A DNA stretch of 64,000 bases. It comes from Chitinophagaceae bacterium (GTDB lineage Bacteria; Bacteroidota; Bacteroidia; Chitinophagales; UBA10324). Below, piece after piece: positions 1 to 10,298 of the stretch; position 1 is the first letter of the stretch; the number at the start of each line of letters is the position of its first letter. The position numbers were made by a program, and so were the translations under genes. Under the pieces are notes generated by a model, which was not told the origin of the DNA, did no database searches, and worked only from the letters and a program-made list of their open reading frames with translations. The stretch lies in assembly GCA_947474435.1 (NCBI GenBank), contig CANJII010000010.1, forward strand, positions 1 to 64,000, written 5' to 3'.

Positions 1-756
1 AAATGCACAAATCTGCTCAGGTGGAAATTATATTTTGCCAAATGGTACTTCAGTGAGTGCTGCAGGAACTTATACTTCAACATTAACATCAGTAAGCGGA
101 TGTGATTCAGTTATCACAACCAATTTGATTATGAACCCTGTTTATGCTTCAACAGTAAATGCGCAAATCTGTTCAGGTGGAAATTATGTTTTACCGAATG
201 GTACTTCAGTGAGTGCTGCAGGAACTTATACTTCAACATTAACATCAGTAAGCGGATGTGATTCAGTTATCACAACCAATTTGATTGTGAACCCTATTTA
301 TGCTTCAACAGTAAATGCGCAAATCTGTTCAGGTGGAAATTATATATTACCTAATGGTACTTCAGTGAGTGCTGCAGGAACTTATAATTCAACTTTAACA
401 AGTGTGAGTGGTTGTGATTCAGTTATCACAACCAATTTGATTGTGAACCCTGTTTATGCTTCAACAGTAAATTCGCAAATCTGTTCGGGTGGAAATTATG
501 TTTTACCGAATGGTACTTCAGTAAGTGCTGCAGGAACTTATACTTCAACATTAACAAGTGTAAGTGGTTGTGATTCGGTTATCACAACTAATTTATCAGT
601 AAATTCAGTTCTGACATCAACTGTAAATGCACAAATCTGTTCAGGTGGAAATTATGTTTTACCGAATGGTACTTCAGTGAGTGCTGCAGGAACTTATAAT
701 TCAACTTTAACAAGTGTGAGTGGATGTGATTCAGTAATCACAACAATATTAAATGT
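1..756 (+). repeat. Tandem 156-bp coding repeat, five copies visible
   Basis: Units start at 2, 158, 314, 470 and 626, each exactly 156 bp (52 codons). They are near-identical at DNA level, with mostly isolated substitutions. Each unit encodes a module containing QICSGGNY, LPNGTSVSAAGTY and SGCDSVITT. The array runs off the left edge, so the true copy number is unknown. Confidence 0.95.
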
Positions 757-3700
757 TGGAAGTCCTGCTGCATCAGAGTCTCATAATGATGCAGCTTGTG
801 GAATGGCGAATGCAAGTATCAATTTAACTGTGAGTGGTGGAATTTCTCCTTACAATTATGCATGGAGTTCTGGCTCAACATCTCAGGATATAAATAATTT
901 ATCACAGGGAATTTATTTTGTTACAGTTACGGATAATAATTCATGTCAATCAATTCTGAATGTAACCATCAACGACATTAATGGTCCGGAGCTAACTGAA
1001 AATCATGTGAATTCATCATGCGGAAATTCAAATGGTGCGGTGGATTTAATTGTAACAGGCGGTGTTCCTCCTATGTCGTTCGCATGGAACAATGCGGCAA
1101 TATCTGAAGACATAAATAATATTCCACAGGGAATTTACAGCGTAACAGTCACCGATGCGAATAATTGTATGGCTACTTTATCCTTATCAATCGGTGGAAA
1201 TAATATTCCCGCCGTTTCAGAAACGCATGTTGATGCAAACTGTGGAAATAATGATGGCGCAGTTAATATTACTGTTGCAGGTGGTGCATCATTCTATACT
1301 TATAATTGGAATAACGGCGCATCCACAGAGGATCTTAATAATATTTCAGCAGGAAATTATTATGTGACTGTTACTGATGCGAATAATTGCATGTCAATTT
1401 TAAATGTGAACATAAGCAATATGAGTTCGTCAATTTTAATCAGCGAAACACATTTTGAACCGACCTGCGGTCAAAGTAATGGTTCCATAGATATAACAGT
1501 TTCAGGAGGAGTTTCTCCTTATCAGTATGAATGGGATAACAATTTCACAACCGAAGATTTAACCGGAATAACCGGAGGTAATTATGAAATTGAAGTTGAA
1601 GATGCTCTCGGGTGCGATGCTACACTTCATGTATTTATTCAATGTATATCAGCGCCACCATGTTTGTTAACGGTAAATGCCACTACCATTAATACATCAT
1701 GCTCAAATCCTAATGATGGTGGCGCAACCTTAATAATCACTAATTCAACTTCTGTTTTAACTTATAATTGGTCGAATGGAAGCACTACTCAGAATTTAAC
1801 CGGACTGAATGCAGGAAATTATTCAGTAACTGTTAATGATGGAATTGGATGTTCAGTAATCGCAAGTGTGGTTGTCTTAAATACCAATGGTCCTTCGGTA
1901 ACAGATAATCATTCTAATACCTCTTGTGGTTTAAGTAACGGTTTCATAAATTTAATTTCAGCAGGTGGAACTCCGCCATATAATTATGCCTGGAATAATG
2001 GTTCAACAAACCAGAATTTAACATCGCTTTCAGCAGGTGATTATTTTGTTACTGTTATTGATGCTAATAATTGTCAGGCTACTCTTAATGTGTTTATTGA
2101 AAATTCTACAGCTACAACATTGAGTGAAACACACACGAACGCATCTTGTGGAAATAACAATGGCGCAATTGATTTAACAATGACAAGCGGTGTTGCGCCT
2201 TATGGTTTTAGTTGGAATACGGGTGGTACCGCTGAAGATCCGACCAACATGCCTGCCGGAAATTATATAGTAACAGTTACTGACGCATTTGCCTGTTCAA
2301 TATCGGCGTCTATCACAATTTCAAATTCCAACGGACAGTCAATCAATGAAACACATGTTGATGCATCATGCAGCAATAATAACGGTTCTGTTAACTTAAC
2401 GATTGCCGGAGGAACAAGCCCGTATTCATATAATTGGAATAATTCTGAAACCACTCAAGATATTTCAAACCTGATGAGTGGAAATTATCTGGTTACAGTA
2501 ACTGATGCGAATAATTGTATCGCAATTATGAATGTGATGATTGATAATTTAAGCGGACCGACATTAAATGTTGTTACAACAAATCAAAGTTGCGGACAAA
2601 GTAATGGCTCTATTGATTTACAAGTAAGTGGTGGATTGCCGCCTTATATTTTTAACTGGATTAACGGAGCAACAGCTTCATTGCTCAATAACCTTTCAGC
2701 AGGAAATTATGCTGTAACTGTTTCTGATCAGAGTGGATGTTCTTTGTTTACTACAACTTCAATAATATCCACTTCAGCACCTGTAATTAATCTGAATTCT
2801 TTTTCAAGTACTATCTGCGCAGGCAATGCAACCACCATTAATTCTATTGGCGCAACAACTTATGCATGGTCACCAGCAACAGGATTAAATGTTACTACAG
2901 GAAATAATGTGGTGGCAAATCCAACCACTACAACAACTTATACTGTAACCGGAAATACAGCCGGCGGATGCAGCGCTTCTTCAACCATTGTAATTACTGT
3001 TTCTGCAGGTCCGAATATATCAGTAGTTCCTGCAACATCTTTCATTTGTGTTGGTGGTTCAACAACCATAACTGCAAATGGAGCTGCAACTTATTCATGG
3101 TCGCCTTCAGCAAGTTTATCATCAGCAACTTCGGCAACTGTAACAGCATCCCCAAACATAACAACCACTTACACTGTAACAGGAATCAGTAATGGATGCA
3201 TTACACAAACTACTGCTGTGGTGAATTTAATTTCTGCAACAACTATTAATCTCAATTCAACTGATACAACTATTTGTCTTGGAAATTCTGTTGTGATAAC
3301 TGCTTCGGGAAGCGGAACAAATTATTCATGGAGTCCTTCAACAGGTTTATCTGCAACAACCGGAAATTCTGTTTCAGCAAATCCAACTGCAACTACTGTT
3401 TACAATGTTGTATCAACTAATGCAGGCGGATGCAGTTCATCAGCATCGGTTTTGGTGAATGTAAATTCATTACCAACTATAAATGTTTCTGCAAACAACA
3501 ATAACATTTGTGCAGGTGGAACAGTGGTAATGAATGCAAGTGGTGCAGGAACTTATTCATGGTCGCCATCAACAGCATTGAATGTTGTTTCAGGACCACA
3601 GGTTATTGCATCGCCAACCAGCAGTATCACCTATACTGTGACCGGAATTGATGGAACAACAGGATGTGAAGCTCAATCAACAAATGCAATTACTGTTGTC

Positions 3701-4711
3701 AATGCTCCTTCAGTTACTGTTTCAGCATCATCAACAAGTATTTGTCCAGGACAAAACAGTGTTCTCACTGCCAACGGGGCATCTGCATATGCATGGTATC
3801 CTGCAACAGGATTAAATGTTTCAAATGGTGGTGTCGTTATCGCCAATCCTGATTCAACATTCACTTACATGGTTGTTGGTTCGGTTCCAACTGGATGTAC
3901 TGATACTGCTATCATCACCATTTCAGTAGTTACTTTACCAGATGTAATTGTTGATGTGTTACCCGATGAAGGTTGCGAACCATTAACTGTTACTTTTGAA
4001 AATCATACAACAGGCGCAGCTTCATTCAACTGGTCGTTTGGCGATAACAATACCTCAACAACAACCAGTCCTGTACATACTTATAATTCACAGGGAAATT
4101 ATCCTGTAACATTAGTAGTAACAAGTTTGGGCGGATGTTCAGACACATTGAATAACCTCGCTACAATTAAAGTTCATCATTCACCGGTTGCTGATTTTAC
4201 AGTTGAACCCGGGTTGGGAATTGTAACCACAATAAACGATGCAACATTTTCATTTTTGAATCACTCAACAGATGCTGATCACTATCGCTGGTTCTTTGGT
4301 GATGGTGCAACCGATACTTTTAAAAATCTTAATCATACCTATGTAAATGCTGGCGAATTCAATGTTACTTTAATTGCTACTGCAGATTATGGTTGTGCTG
4401 ATACGATTACTCAGTATCCGATTTTGATAGTGGAAGATGGTACTGTTTTTATTCCGAACGCCTTTACTCCGAATGGTGATGGAATGAATGATGTGTTCAA
4501 TATTTTCGGAACAGGAATCCGGAATTATACACTGAGTATTTTTGACCGAATAGGGGAGTTGGTTTATGAAGGCGACGAATCATCAGCAGGATGGGATGCA
4601 ACTTTTCATGGCCAGCCGGTAAACACAGGAGTATTTTTTTATGTTGCCTTCATTACTTACGACGATGGAACCAAAGCAAATAAAAAGGGAGATGTGACGG
4701 TGGTTAGGTAG
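1..4711 (+). CDS. Giant repeat-rich T9SS type B adhesin (SprB-like), 5' end missing
   Basis: The frame is open from base 2, so the gene begins upstream of the window; about 1,569 C-terminal residues are visible. Order of modules: five near-identical 52-residue repeats (about 2-756), nine SprB-type repeats (about 766-2780; pattern CG.SNG.I.L.V.GG..PY.Y.W, then AGNY.VTVTDANNC), five Ig-like repeats beginning IC.G with Y.WSP.TGL (about 2781-3940), two PKD domains (about 3940-4430; W.FGD cores and HTY motifs), and a C-terminal gliding-motility/type B sorting domain (4444-4711; IPNAFTPNGDG.ND.F). Proteins of this architecture are exported by the type IX secretion system and attached to or released from the cell surface; SprB itself is a gliding adhesin. 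An adhesin or matrix role here is inferred. A hairpin terminator follows the stop codon. Confidence 0.93.
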   Translation, partial: NAQICSGGNYILPNGTSVSAAGTYTSTLTSVSGCDSVITTNLIMNPVYASTVNAQICSGGNYVLPNGTSVSAAGTYTSTLTSVSGCDSVITTNLIVNPIYASTVNAQICSGGNYILPNGTSVSAAGTYNSTLTSVSGCDSVITTNLIVNPVYASTVNSQICSGGNYVLPNGTSVSAAGTYTSTLTSVSGCDSVITTNLSVNSVLTSTVNAQICSGGNYVLPNGTSVSAAGTYNSTLTSVSGCDSVITTILNVGSPAASESHNDAACGMANASINLTVSGGISPYNYAWSSGSTSQDINNLSQGIYFVTVTDNNSCQSILNVTINDINGPELTENHVNSSCGNSNGAVDLIVTGGVPPMSFAWNNAAISEDINNIPQGIYSVTVTDANNCMATLSLSIGGNNIPAVSETHVDANCGNNDGAVNITVAGGASFYTYNWNNGASTEDLNNISAGNYYVTVTDANNCMSILNVNISNMSSSILISETHFEPTCGQSNGSIDITVSGGVSPYQYEWDNNFTTEDLTGITGGNYEIEVEDALGCDATLHVFIQCISAPPCLLTVNATTINTSCSNPNDGGATLIITNSTSVLTYNWSNGSTTQNLTGLNAGNYSVTVNDGIGCSVIASVVVLNTNGPSVTDNHSNTSCGLSNGFINLISAGGTPPYNYAWNNGSTNQNLTSLSAGDYFVTVIDANNCQATLNVFIENSTATTLSETHTNASCGNNNGAIDLTMTSGVAPYGFSWNTGGTAEDPTNMPAGNYIVTVTDAFACSISASITISNSNGQSINETHVDASCSNNNGSVNLTIAGGTSPYSYNWNNSETTQDISNLMSGNYLVTVTDANNCIAIMNVMIDNLSGPTLNVVTTNQSCGQSNGSIDLQVSGGLPPYIFNWINGATASLLNNLSAGNYAVTVSDQSGCSLFTTTSIISTSAPVINLNSFSSTICAGNATTINSIGATTYAWSPATGLNVTTGNNVVANPTTTTTYTVTGNTAGGCSASSTIVITVSAGPNISVVPATSFICVGGSTTITANGAATYSWSPSASLSSATSATVTASPNITTTYTVTGISNGCITQTTAVVNLISATTINLNSTDTTICLGNSVVITASGSGTNYSWSPSTGLSATTGNSVSANPTATTVYNVVSTNAGGCSSSASVLVNVNSLPTINVSANNNNICAGGTVVMNASGAGTYSWSPSTALNVVSGPQVIASPTSSITYTVTGIDGTTGCEAQSTNAITVVNAPSVTVSASSTSICPGQNSVLTANGASAYAWYPATGLNVSNGGVVIANPDSTFTYMVVGSVPTGCTDTAIITISVVTLPDVIVDVLPDEGCEPLTVTFENHTTGAASFNWSFGDNNTSTTTSPVHTYNSQGNYPVTLVVTSLGGCSDTLNNLATIKVHHSPVADFTVEPGLGIVTTINDATFSFLNHSTDADHYRWFFGDGATDTFKNLNHTYVNAGEFNVTLIATADYGCADTITQYPILIVEDGTVFIPNAFTPNGDGMNDVFNIFGTGIRNYTLSIFDRIGELVYEGDESSAGWDATFHGQPVNTGVFFYVAFITYDDGTKANKKGDVTVVR

Positions 4712-4713
4712 AT

Positions 4714-4748
4714 TCGGGTTTATGGTTTCGGGTTTAAAGTTTCGATTT
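4714..4748 (+). repeat. Degenerate period-7 repeat island
   Basis: Five consecutive heptamers just after the adhesin stop codon: TCGGGTT, TATGGTT, TCGGGTT, TAAAGTT, TCGATTT. The same style of heptamer array recurs at 36251, 38254 and elsewhere in the window. Confidence 0.6.
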
Positions 4749-4787
4749 ATAATTCTAAAAATTTAAAGATTTGTGTTGAATAAATTG

Positions 4788-4832
4788 AAGAGTCTGTATC
4801 CGACTGCTACCCCGGATATCAGACTCTTTTTA
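4788..4832 (+). terminator. Rho-independent-type terminator after the adhesin gene
   Basis: AAGAGTCTG (4788-4796) pairs with CAGACTCTT (4820-4828). An inner arm TATCCG pairs with CGGATA. A T-rich run follows on the plus strand. Confidence 0.8.
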
Positions 4833-4900
4833 TTTTTCCGGAAAGTGTATGAAAATTATTCGATTAAAAAGGATAAAAGAAATCATGACCAAGCATGAAA

Positions 4901-4908
4901 TATATTTG
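4901..4908 (+). promoter_or_regulatory. TATATTTG -7 promoter element
   Basis: Matches the Bacteroidota primary-sigma -7 consensus TAnnTTTG, 23 bases before the radical SAM start codon. No clear TTTG -33 box is visible. Confidence 0.5.
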
Positions 4909-4931
4909 CGGCAATCACCACTGAAATTTTG

Positions 4932-6236
4932 ATGTCGCAATTACATGAAGTTCCGAATTTAGTTTATGCCGATGCTCAGGGAAATATTTTTGATGCGCCC
5001 GGTTTATGGATGAGCGGAAGAAGCGGAAATGATTTTGTAGCCATGACTCCTGAAGATTTTATTGAACTGCCCGACGGCAGTGATTTATATACCCTGGAAG
5101 GAAGGCATCCGATCGGGTTTGATAAAGAAACCAATGAACCAACAGTTTATAAAGATGGATTTGCGGTAGGAGCGCAAATGGCGCCGGCGCACACCATGTA
5201 TTATATGTCTGCGTTTGAAAAAAATGAAGATGCACCAACACTTCCACTCTTTGCCTACACAGCTGTTGGCTGGCACAAAGGAAAATTTTATGTGCCTGCT
5301 GTTCGCATTGATCAGGATAAAAGACAAGAACCGCGTGATTTTGATCGGCAGTTAATTGAACGGAATGTGGGGTCTATGATAAAAGAATTTCCAAACAACA
5401 GGTTGTTAAAACACATTGGAGAAACCTGCGCACTTACTTATTGCTGCCCTGCTGCGCGAAATCATTTCATGCATCGGTATGAAGCACCTATTCCAACTTC
5501 ACCTGCCTGTAACAGCAATTGCATCGGATGTATTTCCTTTCAACCAACAACTGAAAATATAAGCAGCACACAAGAGCGATTGACTTTTAAACCTACAGTT
5601 GAGGAAATTACGGAATACACAATTCCTCATTTGCAAAAAGTAAAATCAGCAATTGTAAGTTTTGGTCAGGGTTGCGAAGGCGAACCATTATTAATGTGGG
5701 AGACAATAAGAGATGCTATAACTGAAATAAGAAAACAAACCAAAAAAGGAAGCATAAACATGAACAGCAACGGAAGCATGCCGAAAGCTGTTGATGTATT
5801 ATGTAAGGCAGGCTTAAATAGTATTCGTGTAAGTTTAAACAGCGTACGCGAAAATATTTACAATTCATACTACCTGCCGAACAATTATAAATTCGAAGCA
5901 TTGAAAGAAAGTATAAAAGTCATTCGCAGTTATGGCGGATGGGCTTCACTAAACTACTTTGTTTTTCCCGGAGTAACTGATGAGGTTGAGGAATACGAAG
6001 CATTACGGAAATTTATCGGTGAAACTGATGTAAGTATGATTCAGTGGCGAAACTTTAATATAGATCCTGATTGGTACCTTGAAAAAATAAAATATTCGCC
6101 CTCTGAAAAAACAATCAGCATCAGCAGAATGATGAAATTATTGAAAGAAGAATTTCCGCATTTATACTATGGATATTTTAATCCGCCGATGGAAATTATT
6201 ACAAAACAACTTGCTGATAGAGTACCAATGGTATAA
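4932..6236 (+). CDS. Radical SAM protein
   Basis: The 434-residue protein carries CNSNCIGC at residues 193-200. This is the CX3CX2C motif that binds the [4Fe-4S] cluster which cleaves S-adenosylmethionine in radical SAM enzymes. The cysteine motif is unusually far from the N-terminus: about 190 residues precede it, including a cysteine-rich stretch (ETCALTYCC) that could hold another cluster. I took ATG at 4932 over the TTG directly before it. A TATATTTG element lies 23 bases upstream, so the gene is probably its own transcription unit between the adhesin terminator and the next gene. The substrate cannot be read from the sequence. The radical SAM assignment is firm; the pathway is unknown. 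Confidence 0.9.
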   Translation: MSQLHEVPNLVYADAQGNIFDAPGLWMSGRSGNDFVAMTPEDFIELPDGSDLYTLEGRHPIGFDKETNEPTVYKDGFAVGAQMAPAHTMYYMSAFEKNEDAPTLPLFAYTAVGWHKGKFYVPAVRIDQDKRQEPRDFDRQLIERNVGSMIKEFPNNRLLKHIGETCALTYCCPAARNHFMHRYEAPIPTSPACNSNCIGCISFQPTTENISSTQERLTFKPTVEEITEYTIPHLQKVKSAIVSFGQGCEGEPLLMWETIRDAITEIRKQTKKGSINMNSNGSMPKAVDVLCKAGLNSIRVSLNSVRENIYNSYYLPNNYKFEALKESIKVIRSYGGWASLNYFVFPGVTDEVEEYEALRKFIGETDVSMIQWRNFNIDPDWYLEKIKYSPSEKTISISRMMKLLKEEFPHLYYGYFNPPMEIITKQLADRVPMV

Positions 6237-6472
6237 CCCTAAATAGTTAATTGCCTTTTGTAAAAAGGCTACTCTGAATAACTTTTCCACACTATAGTTT
6301 TTATTAATGGAAATGTATAATGCATTTCTGCTTATCTATTAGCTGTTTCAATATATAGATGTTGATTTCTAATATAAAATAATCAGACTGATTTGTTCAG
6401 ACAGACGCTGTAACATTTTTTCACAAAAAAGAAATTCAATTAATCAGCTAATTAAAAAACACACCCCGTCCA

Positions 6473-8254
6473 ATGAAAAAATTAATCATCGCTCTGTTTT
6501 GTGCTTTATCAATAAATGCAAAATCACAAACCACAACTCAACGATTAATTTTGGTTGAAGAATTTACCAATGCATCGTGCGCACCATGTGCCTTGTCGAA
6601 TCCGGCATTTGAAACATTGATGAATGCAAACAACACAAAGGTTATTCCTATAAAATACCACACTTCGTTTCCGGGATACGATCCTATGTATTCAGCCAAC
6701 GCCACACAAAATCAGGCGCGAACTATTTACTATCCGATAACCGGTGTTCCAAATGCACGGATGGATGGAGCCGGGACTTTTTTACAGGATGTAAATCAAA
6801 CATCAATAAATACAGAATATGCTGTTCCATCAACATTCAGTATCACCCTTTCCTGGAAATATTCTTCCGATGCTGATTCAATTTATGTAACTGCCACATT
6901 CAAATCTTTACAGGCAATAACAGCCGCTTTAGTCGGGCATATTGCAATCATTGAAAAATCAGTTAATTACTCAACTGCACCAGGTAGTAATGGAGAAAAG
7001 GATTTTACAAATGTGATGCGCAAAATGCTTCCGTCACAAACCGGCACTGCATTACCGGCATCAATGACAGCAAATCAAATAGTAACCGTTAGTACAGGAA
7101 TGCTAATTACTTCGGGTATTAATGATATTAGCAAGATTGGAGTTATAGCTTTTGTTCAGGATAATACTTCCAAAAATGTTAAACAGGCAGCTTATTCAGC
7201 CACGCCAACCGTTGTTCCGGTTAATCCACTAATACTTCTCGGGTCTAAATCAAATCCTGTTTGCAGTAATAATGGTTCAATAGATATTTCTGTAATCGGC
7301 GTAAGTGGAGTTTATACTTATCATTGGTCAAATGGTTTAAGTACTCAGGATATTTCAAACCTTTCTGTTGGAACTTATTCCGTGACAGTAACATCAGGTG
7401 TAAAAATTTCTTCAGCATCATATACTTTAACACAAGGCACTTTGAGTACACCAACCAGTATAATAACAAGCAGCATAACTTCCTGTTCAACAATCTTAAG
7501 TTGGGCTGCAGCATCAGGTGCTTCTTATTACAGTGTAAAATATAAACCAGCTTCATCTACAACATGGTCAGCACCAATTAATGTAGCCGGCACAAATTAT
7601 ACTTTCACTGGGCTGACAGCCTCCACACAATATAATTATTCGGTGGCAGGGGTTTGTTCAAATGGAAGCATGGGTTCAAGTGCTGCTTATACTGCAACCA
7701 CATCTGCCTGCACTACTCCAACAAATCCGACTTCAACTTTAATAACAGCAACCAGTGCAACACTTAACTGGTCGGCCGGATGCAATCCAACCTCTTATGA
7801 AATTCAATACATGATTCAGGGAAGTGCCACATGGACATTAGCAACATCGATAATTACAACAAAAACACTAACCGGATTAACACCTTCAAAAATTTATCAG
7901 TATAAAATCAGAACGCTATGCGGAACTACCTATACCGCATTTTCTACTTTAAAGAGTTTTGTAACGCCTGCTTCAAGAATGGAAGATATCAATCCGGAAA
8001 TTGAAATTAATCTGTATCCGAATCCATTTGAAACATTCATTCACTTATCGTTTCCTGCCACCATTAATTTTGACAAGGAAATTTCGGTAACAGGTTATGA
8101 TATTTTAGGCAGAAAATGTTTCTTCTTTGAAAACATTTCGATAAATGATGGATCAGGAAAAATTGAAATTCCATCTGAAATAAATGCAGGGGTTTATATA
8201 ATTGAAATTAAAGGAGAAAATTTTTTAGTGCAGAAACCGATGGTAAAGTTGTAG
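6473..8254 (+). CDS. Omp28-related T9SS-secreted protein with FN3 domains (copy 1)
   Basis: 593 residues. A signal peptide (about 1-18) leads into an Omp28-like, thioredoxin-fold-like domain (about 20-255) with a CAPC motif at residues 36-39. A single SprB-type repeat (about 262-320), two fibronectin type III domains (about 330-500) and a type A sorting domain (about 515-593; starts INLYPNPF) follow. The sorting domain predicts T9SS export to the cell surface or medium. The CxxC pair suggests a redox or disulfide role, but this is inference. The next gene is a full-length paralogue with the same order of domains, so the two arose by tandem duplication. The ATG at 6473 directly precedes the signal peptide. 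Confidence 0.88.
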   Translation: MKKLIIALFCALSINAKSQTTTQRLILVEEFTNASCAPCALSNPAFETLMNANNTKVIPIKYHTSFPGYDPMYSANATQNQARTIYYPITGVPNARMDGAGTFLQDVNQTSINTEYAVPSTFSITLSWKYSSDADSIYVTATFKSLQAITAALVGHIAIIEKSVNYSTAPGSNGEKDFTNVMRKMLPSQTGTALPASMTANQIVTVSTGMLITSGINDISKIGVIAFVQDNTSKNVKQAAYSATPTVVPVNPLILLGSKSNPVCSNNGSIDISVIGVSGVYTYHWSNGLSTQDISNLSVGTYSVTVTSGVKISSASYTLTQGTLSTPTSIITSSITSCSTILSWAAASGASYYSVKYKPASSTTWSAPINVAGTNYTFTGLTASTQYNYSVAGVCSNGSMGSSAAYTATTSACTTPTNPTSTLITATSATLNWSAGCNPTSYEIQYMIQGSATWTLATSIITTKTLTGLTPSKIYQYKIRTLCGTTYTAFSTLKSFVTPASRMEDINPEIEINLYPNPFETFIHLSFPATINFDKEISVTGYDILGRKCFFFENISINDGSGKIEIPSEINAGVYIIEIKGENFLVQKPMVKL

Positions 8255-8331
8255 GTTTTGGCAATGTAACTTGCGCAGATACAAAGCGTAGATAAGTAAT
8301 CATTTTTATTAATAATTAAAAATTTTACGCA

Positions 8332-10134
8332 ATGAGCAAACTGCTTTTCAGCCTTTCATTTTGTCTTTTAGCTTTTGGAAGTTCAGCGCAAACTCAACGA
8401 TTAATTGTGGTTGAAGAGTTTACCAATGCATCGTGTGGACCATGTGCATTATCGAATCCGGCTTTTAATACTTTGATGACCACCAATGCAACCAAAGTTG
8501 TTTGCATCAGAAATCATTCAAGCTTTCCTGGTTACGATCCTTTTTATACTCAAAACAGTGTTCAGAATCAGGCGCGAACCATTTACTACCAGGTTACTGC
8601 TGTTCCAACCGCACGAATGGATGGAGGCGGAGTATTTTTAGGCGATATTACACAAGCTTCAATTGACGCGGAATCTTTAATTGCGCCATCATTCACCATT
8701 AAACTGGTTTATTCAATATCTTCCGATAACGATTCGCTTTATGCAAAAGCAACTGTAAAAGCATTGTCAACTATCAGCGGTTCACTTAAAGCACACATAG
8801 TTGTTGTTGAGAAAATGATTTCGTTTACAACCCCTCCAGGATCAAACGGTGAGAAAGATTTTCCGATGGTGATGAAAAAAATGCTTCCAACCGAAACCGG
8901 AACTTTATTGCCGGCAACAATGAATGCAGGTGATTCTGTTGTAATAAATGTTGGATGGCTTATGGCAAATGTTTACAACATCAATCAGCTTGCTGTGGTG
9001 AGTTTTGTTCAGGACAATAACACAAAAAATATTAAACAGGCTGCATATGCGCCAACACCGCAAACAGTTGTTCCTACAACACCACCAACCATAACAATTA
9101 ATACAATTACCAATGCAATTTGTACCAATAACGGTTCAATCAATATCAATGTCAGCGGCGGAACAGCGCCTTATATTTATCATTGGTCAAACAACGCAAC
9201 TACACAGGATGTTTCAGCATTGGCCGCCGGAAATTATTCTGTAACTGTAACCGGCGGAACCGCAAGTGTCACTGCAAATTTTACTGTTCAGCAATCAGTT
9301 CTTGCTCATGCGATAATAAATTCTGTTACAGATAAAACTGCATGTTCTGTTAAATTGAATTGGAATATGGTAAATGGTGCAGCAAGTTACAGGGTTAAAT
9401 ACAAGCAAGCTGATTCATCACTTTGGAGTTCACCTGTTACTGTTGGAAATGTTAGCAGCTATACTTTAAATGGATTAAAGCCGGGATGCAGGTACAATTT
9501 TGCTCTCGCCGCTTTTTGTGCAAGTGGTTCTTCATCCGGTTATATTTCAGTTGAAGATTCAACCGGCAAATGCGAAGCTGTGCTTACATCCACTGTTGTA
9601 AATAATTCGAGTACGAGTGTTACATTTTCATGGACTTCAACATGTTATTCAATTGGCTACCGATTCGTTTACCGGGCTGTAGGTTCAACCACATGGATTG
9701 CAAAAACATGCACTACAACTAATTATACGGTCAATACATTATTGCCAAATACAACTTACGAATACCGTATCAAAAACAGATGTGATGTTGCACCGAATGT
9801 AGCGAGCTGGACCAATTCAAATTTTTTTACCACCTCAGCGCAACGAGTGGAAAATGAAAAAGTAAATCAAGCAGCAGCGGATTTATTGATTTACCCAAAC
9901 CCGAATTCGGGATCTTTTTATCTGTCGGGTTCATTTAATGAAAAGGCCGCAAGTGCCACAATTGAAATTTACAATGGAATTGGTCAAAGTATTTATTCCG
10001 GAAATATTTTGTTGGAAAACGGGACTTTTGAAATTCCTGTTACTCTTCCGGCAGCCGTTAGTAATGGAATCTATTTTGTTAATATTTATTCAGGTAATGA
10101 AAAGCAGGTTTCTCATCTTTTGATTCAGCAATAG
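8332..10134 (+). CDS. Omp28-related T9SS-secreted protein with FN3 domains (copy 2)
   Basis: 600 residues, paralogue of the preceding gene. Signal peptide 1-20 ending SSAQ; Omp28-like domain with CGPC at residues 35-38, the classical thioredoxin active-site sequence; SprB-type repeat (about 262-320); two fibronectin type III-like segments (about 330-505); type A sorting domain from about 520 ([14 protein letters not shown]). The N-terminal region is almost colinear with copy 1 ([23 protein letters not shown]), while the linker and FN3 parts have diverged. Only 77 bp separate the two genes, so co-transcription is likely. A strong hairpin terminator follows. A secreted thiol-disulfide or binding protein is plausible but unproven. 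Confidence 0.88.
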   Translation: MSKLLFSLSFCLLAFGSSAQTQRLIVVEEFTNASCGPCALSNPAFNTLMTTNATKVVCIRNHSSFPGYDPFYTQNSVQNQARTIYYQVTAVPTARMDGGGVFLGDITQASIDAESLIAPSFTIKLVYSISSDNDSLYAKATVKALSTISGSLKAHIVVVEKMISFTTPPGSNGEKDFPMVMKKMLPTETGTLLPATMNAGDSVVINVGWLMANVYNINQLAVVSFVQDNNTKNIKQAAYAPTPQTVVPTTPPTITINTITNAICTNNGSININVSGGTAPYIYHWSNNATTQDVSALAAGNYSVTVTGGTASVTANFTVQQSVLAHAIINSVTDKTACSVKLNWNMVNGAASYRVKYKQADSSLWSSPVTVGNVSSYTLNGLKPGCRYNFALAAFCASGSSSGYISVEDSTGKCEAVLTSTVVNNSSTSVTFSWTSTCYSIGYRFVYRAVGSTTWIAKTCTTTNYTVNTLLPNTTYEYRIKNRCDVAPNVASWTNSNFFTTSAQRVENEKVNQAAADLLIYPNPNSGSFYLSGSFNEKAASATIEIYNGIGQSIYSGNILLENGTFEIPVTLPAAVSNGIYFVNIYSGNEKQVSHLLIQQ

Positions 10135-10158
10135 TCTTCTTCCACCTTTAGTCAAATA

Positions 10159-10193
10159 AAAAAACGGAGCAAAAAAGTTTGCTCCGTTTTTGA
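10159..10193 (+). terminator. Terminator after the Omp28-like pair
   Basis: AAAACGGAGC (10161-10170) pairs with GCTCCGTTTT (10181-10190), and flanking A and T runs extend the stem. The T-tract gives intrinsic termination on the plus strand. Confidence 0.85.
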
Positions 10194-10250
10194 TTTAATT
10201 ACCTGCTGATTAAACTCTTTTTCATAATTATATTATCTGCTCATTACTTA

Positions 10251-10258
10251 TATATTTG
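10251..10258 (+). promoter_or_regulatory. TATATTTG -7 element upstream of secDF
   Basis: Consensus TAnnTTTG match, 40 bases before the secDF ATG and just after the preceding terminator. Confidence 0.5.
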
Positions 10259-10298
10259 CACCTCTTTTTTAAAACAAAAACCTCAATAAAAATTTAAT

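Noticed and set aside
1-756. Regular direct repeats that could suggest a CRISPR array
   Set aside because: The unit is 156 bp, entirely coding and without unique spacers; it encodes repeated protein modules in one frame.
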